A stretch of DNA of 64,000 bases from Mactra quadrangularis. Lineage: Eukaryota; Mollusca; Bivalvia; Venerida; Mactridae. A program made the translations under genes and the position numbers. The notes beneath the pieces are model-generated. The model ran no database searches, had not been told where the DNA came from, and saw nothing but the letters and a program-made list of their open reading frames with translations. Positions 24,491-36,495 of this stretch are shown piece after piece (the first letter of the stretch is position 1; the number at the start of each line of letters is the position of its first letter). The stretch lies in NCBI GenBank assembly GCA_025267735.1, contig CM046293.1, forward strand, positions 9,820,560 to 9,884,559, given 5' to 3'.

Positions 24491-24805
24491 AGCTTGTAAC
24501 AAGAAAGTCTATGGATCTATATACAAAATATTAATTACAAGATTTTTAGTTTAATCACACCGCTGTACATAATTTATTAGTATGTCAAAAAAATCTTACA
24601 TGGGATTATTTTACTCGAAATTTCATAACTAGCATTAAAACGTTTTTAACAAATCATAATTTAATAGCTTTTTTAATTTGATATTGCAGTATATTTGTAT
24701 TTGATAACAACTCACAATATTTAGGATTCATCTTCCAAAATTATCTTCCCCATATTTAATGTCCTTTTTACAGTATTTAATTATTTTTACATGCCCCGTC
24801 CTTTA

Positions 24806-24945
24806 GGACCCGAATAGCGCAGTGGGCTAAGGGGATGGACAGTAAATGATTATATGAAAAAAAGTCCAAGAGGTCACTGGTTCGAAACCTAGGAAATGCC
24901 TATTTTTTTTTTATTTTTTTTTTTTAATTTTTTTTTTTTTTTATA
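24806..24945 (+). repeat. tRNA-derived SINE-like sequence, family E
   Basis: A tRNA-like head, ATAGCGCAGTGGGCTAAGGG (A box) and TCACTGGTTCGAAACCTAGG (B box), is followed directly by T-rich runs from 24901. The T runs would end polymerase III transcription, so this could be a pseudo-tRNA or a very short SINE. The region between the boxes contains an A7 run and does not fold as a normal anticodon arm, so a functional tRNA is unlikely. Confidence 0.6.
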
Positions 24946-25654
24946 TATTTTTATTGTTTATACTTAAGTATTAAGAGGTAACAATGACATATTGAGATAT
25001 ATAATCTTATGAATATTTTAAAATGTATAGTGTTATGTTGACGTTTTATTATTGTTACTTTAAGCTGTACATGCATTAGACTTATACAATTAACAATCAT
25101 GTATCATTATTTGAATTATTGAAATATAAAAATAATTGCCATATTTATAAAATACAATTGTGACTCTACATGTACTCCGACTCTCGTGAAGTTTGACTGA
25201 CTTTTGATTTTTATGAAACATTGTACCTACCTTAAATGTCCATATTCAGAAGAAAATATCCATTTAAAAGAGGTCTTTTTATTTACAGTGTAGTTAAAGC
25301 TTACTACTTGCTATCTAATATTGTTTTAGAGCTCAAGCTTGTTTTGAGAATTGTCAATAAAATTATACTTTCGGTCTCGGTTTGCTTTCTTTCAAAACGC
25401 AAATAATAACGGACTTAAGATAAAATTTAATTTATCACAAAAATTATGGTTCTTTTTCAGAAAAGTATTTGAAATATAATTTTTACCAGATAAATGTCTA
25501 TTTTCTTTGCAAGACTAGTGTAAGTGTTTGATATAGTGGCTTTCACATATACAGTCTTTGTCAACGATGTTAAAAAAGTGAATCCAAAACCAGATATAAC
25601 CATTAGTAATTTTGCTATTTGAAAAAAAGCCTAGTTAATTAGGTTTTTCTTCTA
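24946..25654. other. intergenic DNA, nothing identified
   Basis: AT-rich. Near the right end, AAAAAGCCTAGTTAATTAGG and the T run after it form a small hairpin at about 25622-25648. No meaning can be assigned. Confidence 0.5.
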
Positions 25655-27340
25655 ACTAGTTTTGTGGTATATTTAGAATCAGCATTTTAAAGTTACATTC
25701 CCGTGAACTATTATACAATGAGAAAACTCAATAACGCGTTAATAGTGCAATATCATTTAAATTGAATCAATTGAACTTACAGTGTTCAGAGACTACTCTA
25801 ACGTCCTATATATTCAAAGATAACTACAGAAAATGTCGGACAAACGCATAAATTACTAATTGAAACTATTTTGAACATTGCTTTGTAAATTATAGATTTT
25901 TTGAAATTAATGAAAACTTCTAAATGATATTGTCACTGAGTATTTAAGTTCTACTTAAACTCTTAAAGTTATTCAGTACATTTATGCTGTTTTCGTACAA
26001 GACTAGTAAGGCGCGCCTTAGTTTTGAATTTCTTTCTGATAATTCTTTAAACCAATCACAGCGTACATTAAATATTGTATGAGCAAATAGGATAAATTGC
26101 TATCATATTCTAACAATACACGATGTCATGATATTGACAAACTGATTTTATTGAACGTACTTACAAAATTATAGAAATACCAGTTTTAGTCATTTAATTT
26201 CTATTGAATACAAACGGAGTTTAACTTATAAATGGTAGTATATAAAGTAAACTACACGTCAAATGTTTGTATTCTAAGAACTGTTAACTGGTTGTCCATT
26301 TTAGTATCTGATCGCAAAAATTTGCTTCGTAATTATAACATCTCAAATATCATGAATTATGCATTATCATTAATCAACCTACAGAAATTCTCAGTTCATC
26401 TTGGATGGAGTTCAACTGGTTGAAACACAAAAACCTTCAACTCTCATGAAGACCATAGTGCAAATCCTCATCAAGTGCATTTCAATATAGACACACGAGG
26501 CAAATGCAAAACACGTATTATTTTATTTTATTTTAAGTATACAGTGTTCTTGTATGGATCAGCCTGAGTATGAAATTAAGAGATTGGTTTTAACTACAAG
26601 TATTAAAAATGTATAAATATATTGAACCAACTATAGAACCGTATGCGTCATACTTTCATATTTCATGTAATGTCGAACATTGTTATAAGCAAATTACACT
26701 ATGTGTTCATACATCCCTTTCCAGTATGTGAAAGTAAGGAATGTCAAATCCCAACTACTTCGAAATCGTTCGAGTTTTGAAACGCATATTTATAGAATTA
26801 TCTTACGATAATTTATTTCGTAAGTTGTTTTGATGAAAAATGCGCACATGCATTGGTCACAATTGAGATCAAAGTGAGTGCCTACATAATATCAATATAA
26901 ATTGTCCTTTAAAACATTATACCATATGTAAGTAATAATATCAATGAAAAGTGTGTTTAAAAACATTATCCCTTATGAATGTAAAGAGTATGTACGTCTC
27001 TCACATTTGTTCCGTGGTTTCATGGTAAACAGTTGAATATATGCCAAATATAGTATTACGAACAATATGTAAACTATGTAAATTAGGTTTGCTCTAGATA
27101 TTTAAAATGTTAGTTTGGGACAATCGCCAATCAAATCTAAAAGCTGCTGTCATCCGCTCTATGCTTTATTCAATACAATGTTAACCTTATTTTGTTTCAT
27201 TTTATCTGCATATCAAAACTTGTGAGACTGGCTGTGAAAGTTATTGTTACTGTATGACAATAAAACATATCATAAATATTGTGTCGTGACGTATACTGAC
27301 AGTAAATCTAAATGAAGTATACTGAATGAAATATAATCTT
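25655..27340 (+). repeat. X-to-M1 segment of an old duplicated unit
   Basis: Starts with block X landmarks (AACTCAATAACGCG, GTTCAGAGACTAC, AAATTACTAATTGAAACTAT, GTCACTGAG). It ends with the M1 region: AACAATATGTAAACTATGTA, GGGACAATCGCCAATCAA, AAAACTTGTGAGACTG and the M1 core. X and M1 are about 1.5 kb apart, as in the younger units at 50.3-51.8 kb. This copy is clearly more diverged than those to the right. Confidence 0.8.
27272..27307 (+). other. M1 core, copy 2
   Basis: Identical to copies 1 and 4 over 36 bp. Confidence 0.85.
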
Positions 27341-28495
27341 GAATAAAATAATTGAACACCACGTTTAGTAGGCATAAATATAGCATGCATATACCGCTAT
27401 AAATGGAACAAGAAAGCACTCATGTTTAGGCGCGTCTTTTAAATTATTTTAAACATATGGTACATAAGAAAATTTTAGAAACTTCAAAAAATACTCCAGG
27501 AAACACACATTTTTGCCAATGATTAATGTTTCTGTTAATAAACAGTTTCAATGTATGATTGATTCATTTTATTTCATACTTACATATGCGTTGCTACTGA
27601 AATACAAATATCAATTTTAAACGCTAGTTTCGTATTGCCTTTATTTAGCACCTACGAGTGAAAATGCCAGATAAATTGATACTCAAGTAATTAAGTGAAC
27701 CATTTAGTACACAATTCAATAATTCTTTGAAACTAATGAATGTGTCACTGAATGGATAAGTTCCACCAAAAATTAGTCATTGCAGTACATATTCATTGAT
27801 AATTTAAAAGATGCGCCTAAGTATATGTACTTTCTTGTTCCATTAATTGTCAATGCTTTCATCGTGTATTCGCAATATAGTGTAATGAGCCAACACGGAT
27901 TTATTGTAACCAGTTAGTGTATATACTCGATAAATCAAATGGTGTACTTAACATATTTTCCAACCTTTTATTTCATAAGTCGTAAGTACCATATTATATC
28001 ATATCAAATTAAGAGTATTGAATATCTTAATAACTATATTACTTAAAACACGTAAATGTATTTTAATTTTAAAGAAGACAATATATCCATTCTGAGAGTG
28101 TGTCTATAAATTAGAGCATTTGTAAATACTAAAAAGTGCATGTCAGTCAAAATATTCAAGCTTATACAAACATACATAGTTATTCTATTGTCTAGTAACA
28201 AACTATATTACACACACACGATACGTATATAAATAATGCCGACTGTCAAAGGAAACAATGCTCTGATTTATGAGAAATGGTTTACACTGATGATGTGGGC
28301 GTCTAATACTAATATTGTTTTTAATAAATCATCGTTTCTACACTGTTGAGTGTGCATTGTATTTATACGCCCATTTATTTGAAGTTTAGATACGTTAAAT
28401 GTATCACTATATACATAGATTCTGATAAATTCAAACAACAGTAATGTGAAATAATATTATAAGCATTTACATCAGTTCATATATATACACTGTAA
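27341..28495. other. intergenic DNA with a block X fragment
   Basis: About 27620-27830 carries X-like landmarks (GTGTCACTGAATGGATAAG, CAGTACATATTCATTGATAA). The rest shows nothing I can name. Confidence 0.5.
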
Positions 28496-28691
28496 CCCAG
28501 GTCGATAGTGCAAATGGTACCGCGCTGGGATTTGGAATCTCGTGTCCCGAAGGGTCTACGGGTTCGAATCCCACCGGGTAGGTTTACCTTTCCATGAAAA
28601 TTTGACAATATTGTCAATTTTCCTCCATTAACACGATAAAAGGAGAAGTTTCCGGTCGGTCGTGTAGAAGGGTAGGTGAGTACTGGTTATA
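28496..28691 (+). repeat. SINE family A, left part, interrupted
   Basis: The family A head and body run to GAGTACTGGTTATA and then stop at the left end of the 4.25-kb element. The expected next bases of the SINE (AGACAAGGGT after ATA) resume at 32944 on the far side, so the larger element inserted into this SINE. The 3' half of the SINE beyond 32955 is missing. Confidence 0.9.
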
Positions 28692-31600
28692 TAGGCCGTG
28701 AGCCAGATACACTTTTGCTCCCCCCCCAGGGGGAATTTTCAAGACCCATATTTTTTTATTCCCCTATCTATCCTGAGTACAACAGTACAAAGTTTGCAAG
28801 TTTCCAGTGGGGCATTGCTGAGAAAATCAACTTTTAATTGTATAGGTATATAGCAATTTTTGTTCTATTTTTATCGATTTATTTTTGCAAAAACCATTAA
28901 ATCATGTTTGCAACACCAAGTTCTCTTGATATTGTTTGTCAATTAAGAAGAAAATGTGTCTTTTGTGTTTTATAAAGGAAATTGTTGTTGATACTGAGCT
29001 CATAAGTACCTTAAAATGTAAGATACGTTACTGTGCCTTTGCGCGCAGACTATGAAACATAGCCACATAAAGTAGTCATAATACACTTGCTTTTTAAGAT
29101 ATAAAATCTTGTTGTATGTAAGAATATGATTTTTATCTTGTTCCTCAGAAATATTAACTTACACTAAGCTCATAAACTTTGTCGCCAAGAGTGTTGAAAC
29201 ATACATAACCATAAAAAAATCCATTTTTTTTCAAATTAGAAAAGATTTCATACTTGTAAAATATTTTAAAACATAAGATCAGATATGAATATATATGAAA
29301 TAAAAACGATTGTCATTAAGTATTCAATGACATTTCATTAAATTTCAAACTTCAAATTTTCGGGTAGACATTTAAACATGAAACATACGTGACCATGGTT
29401 TTTCAACTAATGTGCAATATCTTAGTTGACTTCACGTTTACTAATTAGTCTCTCTAATGAACTCTTCATTTATGATTACTACTTTTGCCATTCCTCAGGA
29501 TTGTCTAGAGATAATGCTGTCAAAAGTATCAAATATAACATACGTGATGTAACATACGTTACCGTTAAAATGATATACCGATCTTACAGTGCGGAGAAGG
29601 GTTAAACGATTACATATTAAAAATTGGTTTACACCAAAAATGTTATTCACAATGAATGAAGTCGTTATTATCTCATTGAAAAAATAAATGACATCTTCAA
29701 CCAGACTAAAAAAAACATGAAACTGTGTGCATCCCAATGGCTTTGATAAATTAAACTATGAAGATTTTTAACCATTGCATGCAATATAAGCATAGAATCC
29801 TTCATAGCAATACTCAAATCGATATTTTTGCAATTCATTTGTTACTTCAGTTCTTACTAGATGTAACCAAATCTCAAATGTAACCAAAGCGTCCTTTGTT
29901 CGCTTCTTATTCAATAAAACATGGTTTTATGAATTGTAACATACGTTACGTTTGGTTAGGTATGCTTCATATGAAATGTGTCATAGTTGATGCTTGTTTG
30001 TTTGCTTGTTTCCCAATGTTTCGCTTTTTTGGAAACTTGAAAGTTTAAGCTCTGAATGTTTCTTTTATACCATGTCTTTAGTGTAAAGGAACACAAATGT
30101 CTGTTGAATTTAACATCAGCGAAATAATGTAGTTGGACTTTTATAAACACACGTAACCACAAGTTGTTGTAATTCCTTACAACAAAAAACAGCACAATTT
30201 ATGTCCGAATTTATTTTTTGTCGTAGATGAACTTTAATACATCATGGATGATTTTGTTGCAGAAATATTTAAGGGAACATGGTACATAAGCATGGTACAA
30301 CAAATTGATAACGATAAGGAAGCAAACACATCGTTCATGCAACAACGCCGATCTCTTATCTAATGGCAAACCCTTGAGGATGTAATTTTGGGTGACAAAT
30401 GACTTTTTATAAGAAATAAGTGTGCCAATACCTAATGGAATAATATAGGAGAACGTTTTGATTTTTTGCTTCAAAGTGATTACTGCATGAACTTTGAACA
30501 CAATTGATCTGTTACGCTTTTCTGAGACTAATATGTAACCTTTTAAACTCTTAATTTTAACATGTTTCCCTTAATTTTGAAGGCAATCCTTATTGATGTA
30601 ATTTACAGTATTTAGATATGACATAGTACATAGAAAATAGTTTGTGCTACAATTAAATTATTTAAACTGTTGTACTGGGAGTGACAGATAAAATTGGGAT
30701 GCAATATTTTAAACAGTGTTGTTGTAACATACGTTACTACCTATTTCTTTCTTAAGGCATTCATAATTATGAACTTTTCGGTGAGTTAAGTATATAAACT
30801 TTTAAAATGTATTCATTGATTTTGACTGTTCACGGCTATGGCACTTGAGTTTCTTTCGATTTTTCCAAGTTTGAAAGTCATTGTTTCAAGGTTTATAAAT
30901 GTATTTCTGTAATTTTCCTTAAGTTGATCTAAAATTTAAGTCATATTTGAGTGAAGGGGCGTCCTGAATTTATTATTTTGAGGTAAATGTATTTCCAGTA
31001 TCAACCATTTGCCTTCCTAAAGTGCTAAAATCATAGACAAACATACAAATAAAGAAGAAAAAATAAAGTTTTATTAGTGTGGTCCGTATAGAAACATACG
31101 TTACCATAAAAAATAGGTGCTTTTATTCAAATATGTGTAAAATTTATTTAGTCTGACTAACGAATGACCCTTCCCGTAAATACTTTATTCATTTGTCCAT
31201 CTTGTAAAACTTTTATTAATAACTGAAAGTTATCATTAAAATCAAGAAATACAAATATATAAAGTGGAGATTTCCTTTATGGCTGACAAAAGAGAACAGA
31301 GAAACGATGCACTTGATTTGTTTCTATTTTTAGTCTTGCCAACACGAAAGTACTCTACCTGTCAAGTGGCTCTCTAGAAATAGCAAGAAATAAGGAACGC
31401 CAATCTGTCTGTTTTCTTTATTGTTTTAGAAAAAATGGCATGTTCAAAACTAAACTAAGAACGTAATAGGAAAAAGCACCATTTTTGTGTTGAAAAGAGG
31501 TATGAAAAGAGTCCCTCAACATCCCTGCCTCCTCACATATTGGTGTTAAGAAATCACCACACTGCTTAGTATCGGAAATGCACAGGAATGACGTTACAGG

Positions 31601-32943
31601 GTAACCCAAAATCCAAATCGTTGTCAAAAACAAAATGGCTTCGTAATTAAGATGTGTCGAAATAGAATACCGGAGGACAGTAATAAGAACATTTTGGCAT
31701 AGAAAATGGCCATAGGGGGTCATGAAGTTCAAAGTCCCAGAACTCTGTAAAGCCCCTACAAAACTTTGCAAACTTTTATAAGTGAATTGCAACTACCATG
31801 TGGGTTAAATAATTATACCATAGATAATTACTTCCAGGAGGAGCGATGTCATATACTGGCTTTAAAAGCACTTATGGTTTTACCGGAAAATGAGAATGAG
31901 CGATATTTCAAAGTCCCATAAATCTGTAAAGCCCCAACAGAACTTTGCAAAGTTTTTATCAGTGAACTGTTACTTTCATGTGGGTTTAAAAAATATACAA
32001 TAGATAATTATTCCCAGAAAGGAGCAATGTCTTAAACTTGCTTTAAAAGCACTTATGGTTTAAACCAAAAATGGTAATTGGCGATATTTCAAAGTCACAT
32101 AACTCTGTAAGGCCTAAACAGAACTTAATAAACTTTTATCAATGAATGACTACCACGTTAATGGGTTAAGCAAATCATACATTTGAAAATTCCCCATGTG
32201 GGGAGCAATTTTATAAACTGGTCATGGTCAATTAATATTTGACTGGAAAATGAGAATGGGCGATATTCCAAAGTCCCATAACTCTGTAAAGCCCGAGCAC
32301 AACTTTGTAAACTTACATCAGTGAATGCCTAACATTATATGGGTTAAGAAAATCATAACCTTAAAAATTCTCCATGTGGGGAGCAATGTCATATACTGGC
32401 TCATGGTCTATTATGGATTTGACTGGAAAATGAGAATGAGCGATATTTCAAAGTCCCATAACTCTGTATTGCCCCAACAGAACTTTGTTAACTTTTATCA
32501 GTGAATGCCTACCACTACATTGGTTAAGAAAATCATATCCTTAAAAATTCCCCATGCGGGAGCAATGTCATATACTGGCTCAAAAATATGATGAATTTGA
32601 CCGGAAAATGAGAATGGGCGATATTTCAAAGTCCCATAACTCTGTAAAGCCCCAACAGATCTTTGTAAACTTTGATCAGTGAATGCCTACCACTATATGG
32701 GTTAAGAAAATCATACCCATGAAAATTCCCCGCGTGGGTATATACTGGCTCAAGGTCTGTTATGGATTTGACCAGAAAATGAGAATGGGTGATATTTCAA
32801 AGTCCCATAACTCTGTAAAGCCCCAACAGAACTTTGCAAACTTTCATCAGTGAATGCCTACCACCATATGGGTTAAGAAAATCATACCCTTGAAAATTCC
32901 CCCTGGGGGGGGGGAGCAATGTCATATACTGGCTCAAGGTCTA
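28692..32943. mobile_element. 4.25-kb inverted-repeat element, family unknown
   Basis: The left end TAGGCCGTGAGCCAG and the right end CTGGCTCAAGGTCTA are inverted copies. Similarity extends inward about 120 bp on each side (CCCCCAGGGGGAATTTTCAAG on the left against CTTGAAAATTCCCCCTGGGG on the right). Because the element sits in a SINE, the empty target is known; ATA is present on both sides (28689-28691 and 32944-32946), a likely 3-bp duplication. The right end is a seven-unit tandem array in which most units carry the terminal motif. The interior has several copies of an ACATACGTTAC-like motif. The longest frames are 124 codons (31418-31792, minus) and 96 codons (30211-30501, minus); neither looks like a transposase, so this copy is non-autonomous. 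A 3-bp duplication would fit PIF/Harbinger, but that is not enough to assign it. Confidence 0.82.
31730..32943 (+). repeat. seven tandem ~180-bp units at the transposon's right end
   Basis: Unit starts (CAAAGTCCCATAACTCTG) lie at about 31730, 31909, 32090, 32269, 32449, 32627 and 32798, spaced 171-181 bp. Each unit has AACTTTG(C/T)AAACTTT, a GTGAATGCCTACCAC region, GGTTAAG, AAAATTCCCC and AATGTCATATACTGGCTC. The right four or five are most alike and the left two are diverged. The last unit ends exactly at the element's right terminus, so each unit is a version of the inverted terminal region. Confidence 0.93.
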
Positions 32944-32955
32944 ATAGACAAGGGT
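32944..32955 (+). repeat. SINE family A remnant beyond the insertion
   Basis: ATAGACAAGGGT matches the family A consensus directly after the interruption at 28691. After 32955 the sequence no longer follows the SINE. Confidence 0.75.
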
Positions 32956-33059
32956 ACAACTAGTTGTCGTGTGAAACAATTCTTTACCCCAAAAGCCATG
33001 TTCATGTATGTCGGAGGAATGTACAACGTAATTAATTCAAACAGTTAACCCAGTATTTG

Positions 33060-33411
33060 CATTGCTAGCAGGGCGGCTTGCTTTACTCTGCATGGTTAAT
33101 TGCATACATGTAATCTGATAAACGGACGAACGAGGGGTCGTAGGTTCGATTCCAGGGCGGGGCATACTTTCGTGGAGCTTGGTCATGAAATAATTTTTAC
33201 GACCATTCTCCCTCCAACCAATGATGTTTAAATAATTATATAGGGCAGTTGTCAGTCACTGACGAAAGTATGCGCTTAGTAGTTGGTTAACAGATAAATC
33301 CAGAGATTTAGCCTTTCCAGGAGGAGTGAGTAGGTTGAATGACCGCCGTTATATGACCAATAAATGGGTTGCTACGGCGTTAAACCCAACAAAACAAACA
33401 AACAAACAAAC
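33060..33411 (+). repeat. tRNA-derived SINE, family B
   Basis: The B box GTAGGTTCGATTCCAGGGCG at about 33140 leads into the family body (GGGGCATACTTTCGTGGAGC, then GACGAAAGTATG, GGTTAACAG and GGAGTGAGTAGGTTGA). The tail is TGCTACGGCGTTAAACCCAA with (CAAA)n. The A-box side is rearranged or degenerate, so the 5' limit is uncertain. Confidence 0.85.
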
Positions 33412-33529
33412 TACATCAATGATTATTTCAAATATTTGTACCAGAACGGTTTTAAAAAATCATGGTTGCAGTAACAAACACACAAACAAGTACAAATATT
33501 GAGTAGGAAAGCTATTGTACTTGACTCGG

Positions 33530-33960
33530 TGTTAAGTGTGATAGTTAGGTGCAATAAGCAGTCGCCAGTATTGTTTTTGTAGGCTGTTAAGATTTTTCGA
33601 ACGCTTTTAACATCATTTAAACCAAATAATATGTCCATGGAACCACGTTTTAAAGAACTATTTAATACTTTCTTCCACAATATTTTATTGATTTGCACTA
33701 AATGAAATCATCGTCAAGTCATAGAAATGCTTGAATATCGAGACTAAAATATATTTGAATTACACATTTTAATTGTTTTTATCGGTTTCTCCAATTATAA
33801 TTGTTACGTCTGGTATAACATTTTAATTCTTAGTTTTAAATGATGAAAAACAATTTATGTTATCTATTGTCTTGAACAATTTTTAGATACAAAAACAAAA
33901 TGATTATCCTCCAGAAAATTGCTTAATATGTGCTATAATTTGTTTGGTTTGATTTAGTTT
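33530..33960 (+). repeat. block Y, dispersed diverged copy
   Basis: GGTGCAATAAGCAGTCGCCA and, further on, CCAGAAAATTGCTTAATATG with the TTTGATTTAGTTTTGATGTG region match block Y. The 91-codon minus-strand frame inside (33423-33698) is not conserved in other copies. Confidence 0.6.
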
Positions 33961-34700
33961 TGATGTGATTTTAAGTGACGCACATTTGCATCTTGATTAT
34001 GGCGTCAAAGTTGAACTTCAGTACTAGTCACGCGTTTTGAGTAAAATAAGGCATTACTATATACATATGCTAGTTACAGAATAGATAAAGGTCGTACTTG
34101 ATATTTGAACACACCAAATGTCTCTCTCATTTTCATTGACAACTAATGACACTTATACATTTAATAGTATGTAATAGTATTCGTTCTTTCTTACGAGGGT
34201 ATTAAAGTTTAATATTAGCATTGCCATTTTGCCAAGAACTGTCAATCCAAAAGTTATCATTACAATAAATACAAGTTTTATAATGAGGTATAGTTACACA
34301 GGAAACACAATTCGTAGTGATGTGTTGTCTTCAGAAGACATAAATCATTCACATCATTTTGAACATCGTTTAAGTTAAAAAACAGAGTAAACTTGAAATT
34401 GCAAACAAATGCTGAATCTTGCCCAATGGATACGTACGTAGCTTTCGTCGACTAATATAAACAGTAAAACATTTTCAATCTAAGTAAAAGGAATACAATT
34501 TGAATATTACTGAAATTAACACACCACTGAAATGTTACGACTTTCAAATGTTCAACCCTCTTGCATTAGTAGTCGATTGAGAGCCAGCATGCTATATTAT
34601 CATATTGTAATGTATTAAAATAAGATTTCTTTAAAATGTGTAGTATAAAGTGATCTGACGTATATTGTCATTGTGGCATATCTCTAAACTTATGTCTAAC
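33961..34700. other. intergenic DNA, nothing identified
   Basis: No supported feature. GTAGTCGATTGAGAGCCAGC near 34570 recalls the block X opening (GATTGAGAACCAGC at 36743) but does not continue. Confidence 0.5.
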
Positions 34701-34702
34701 TT

Positions 34703-34870
34703 CGAATCTGACTTCGTTTGCGGGCCCGAGCCCGGTCGCGGTAGGTCATACCCTATACATGAGTTGTCGGCTTCTTGGTACGGTAAGTTGGTACTGGTGA
34801 TAGAAAAAGTGTCCATGAAACCTATAGTAGGGAGAGCTGGCATCGTATATATACACGTTAAACCCAATTA
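34703..34870 (+). repeat. SINE family D, 5'-truncated
   Basis: Starts inside the tRNA B-box region (GAGCCCGGTCGCGGTAGGTC) and follows the copy at 5461-5693 through ACCCTATACATGA, GTACTGGTGATAG and CATGAAACCTATAG to CACGTTAAACCCAATT. The three overlapping short frames across it are by-products. Confidence 0.85.
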
Positions 34871-36410
34871 AAAAAGATATGAGCATGGTACTAAGCACAT
34901 GTCCTCGCCAAACGCTAAGAACTGCCCCGATTGACACAAAGGTCGGCGGTAGAAAAACACTCGTCAAAAATCAATCCTTTAGTTCAAGTTCTGTAAAATT
35001 CTAAACTATCTGTTATTATGGATACGGTATTATTATAATTATTTATTTACATGTATGTGACATAATCAGAACGAACACATTGAAAAAACAACAACTGATG
35101 ATTAAGATACCCCTAATAAAGACAATATAAACACATTATTGTCTTAAACAAGTTGATAGATGTACATGGATTTAATTAAATCAAACACCAAAAATTTGAA
35201 CTAACTATACACTCTGTTTTAACTATGAACGATGTTTAACTGTTTTTGAATGATTAAAGTCATCTTCAAGCAATAAATTACTACGAATTATGATTCTTAT
35301 AAAACAATTTATCAAAAAAAAGAATTTATATTTAATGTAATCTGGTTTTACAGATAGACGTTTCTTGGCAAAGTTTCAATATCTATATTGATATTTATGT
35401 TCTCGTTAGCAATGTATTTGAAGATGATGTAAACTACAATTGTTAAGTAATATTGGAATATATTTTTCAACACGGGTCTAGATTTTAGTATCTGACTGGA
35501 CAACAGCGACATCTTTACAAGTGCATCGTCAGTCTTTGTGCAATCGGTATTTTTAAGACATTTTTAGCAACCCAAACATTATAGCCTCGGAATGGAATTC
35601 CAATTTTAACAACTTAAACATGTCAGTTGGTGAAATAAACACGTTTAGAGATGTACGATTGCCAATTTTAAAACAGGTTGGCGACTTCGTTTGGTAGTGT
35701 CGATAAATAAGAAATTTTACTGCGTGCATCACATGTTCATATTACTATACGAACAGAAAATAAATGATATACTTTTATTCTTATTCATTTCAATATCTAT
35801 AAGAGGAAAAACAACAACATTTAAATGAATTGACCAAAAGGCATGTTATTGCAATAAAAATGGCTAGCCTGAAATCATTTTGGCAAAACATTTTAAAAAT
35901 CATAAGTTTCATTTGTTTTAAGAGATTTATCCAAATTTGAAATATAATACGATACGTGCTCAAAACTGGCAAAATTTACTGTTAATTTATTAATTATCCT
36001 AGATGTTACATCTGTGTTTATGGAATTTATTAATTTTGTGTGCACAATTCATTTTGGTAAATACATGTAATGTCATTGGAAATTCATGACAAAAATCATA
36101 ACGAAACAACATAACAAAACGAATTATCATAACCAAATTATGATTGTAGAATAATTTCTTTAAGTTGTAACTGGTTAGACTTCTTAATTGGTACTGGTTA
36201 TACCTCTTATATTCATCGCTGGTTTTACTACATCCACATTAATATTTAACGAACAAAATTTGACAATTTACACTTCTTTATTGTAAGGCCTTTTTGTATT
36301 AACATAGAAATAAATTCAACTTTCAGAATATCTACATAATATCTGAAGCCAAAATTTGCCTAATTTGTCTAACCTGAGTAACCCTGTTAGACGGTTATCA
36401 AGTATAATAA
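34871..36410. other. intergenic DNA, nothing identified
   Basis: No gene, array or element recognised. Confidence 0.5.
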
Positions 36411-36420
36411 TTATATACTC

Positions 36421-36495
36421 AGAAGGATCCGACGGATCCTATACCACCGGATTCCGATCAGGTGAACTCTGTGACCTTGAATCCGGTATACGGGA
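36421..36495. repeat. short GC-richer inverted repeat
   Basis: GGATCCGACGGATCC is followed by an imperfect stem: ATACCACCGGATTC at about 36441 with GAATCCGGTAT at about 36479. It could be the core of a small foldback element. Confidence 0.5.

Noticed and set aside
24806..24900. Functional tRNA gene
   Set aside because: The part between the boxes has an A7 run and no normal anticodon arm; it fits a pseudo-tRNA or SINE head.
25622..25648. Rho-independent-type terminator
   Set aside because: The hairpin with T run is fortuitous in AT-rich animal DNA; there is no bacterial gene context.
31418..31792. 124-residue protein in the 4.25-kb element, possible transposase
   Set aside because: No DDE-type spacing or helix-turn-helix is visible, and its start lies in the terminal tandem repeats.
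28692..32943. Helitron of the bivalve pearl type
   Set aside because: The tandem core repeats look similar, but the ends are inverted repeats and ATA is duplicated, unlike Helitrons.
31730..32943. CRISPR-like array
   Set aside because: Seven ~180-bp units are wholly repeated without unique spacers, inside a eukaryotic transposon.
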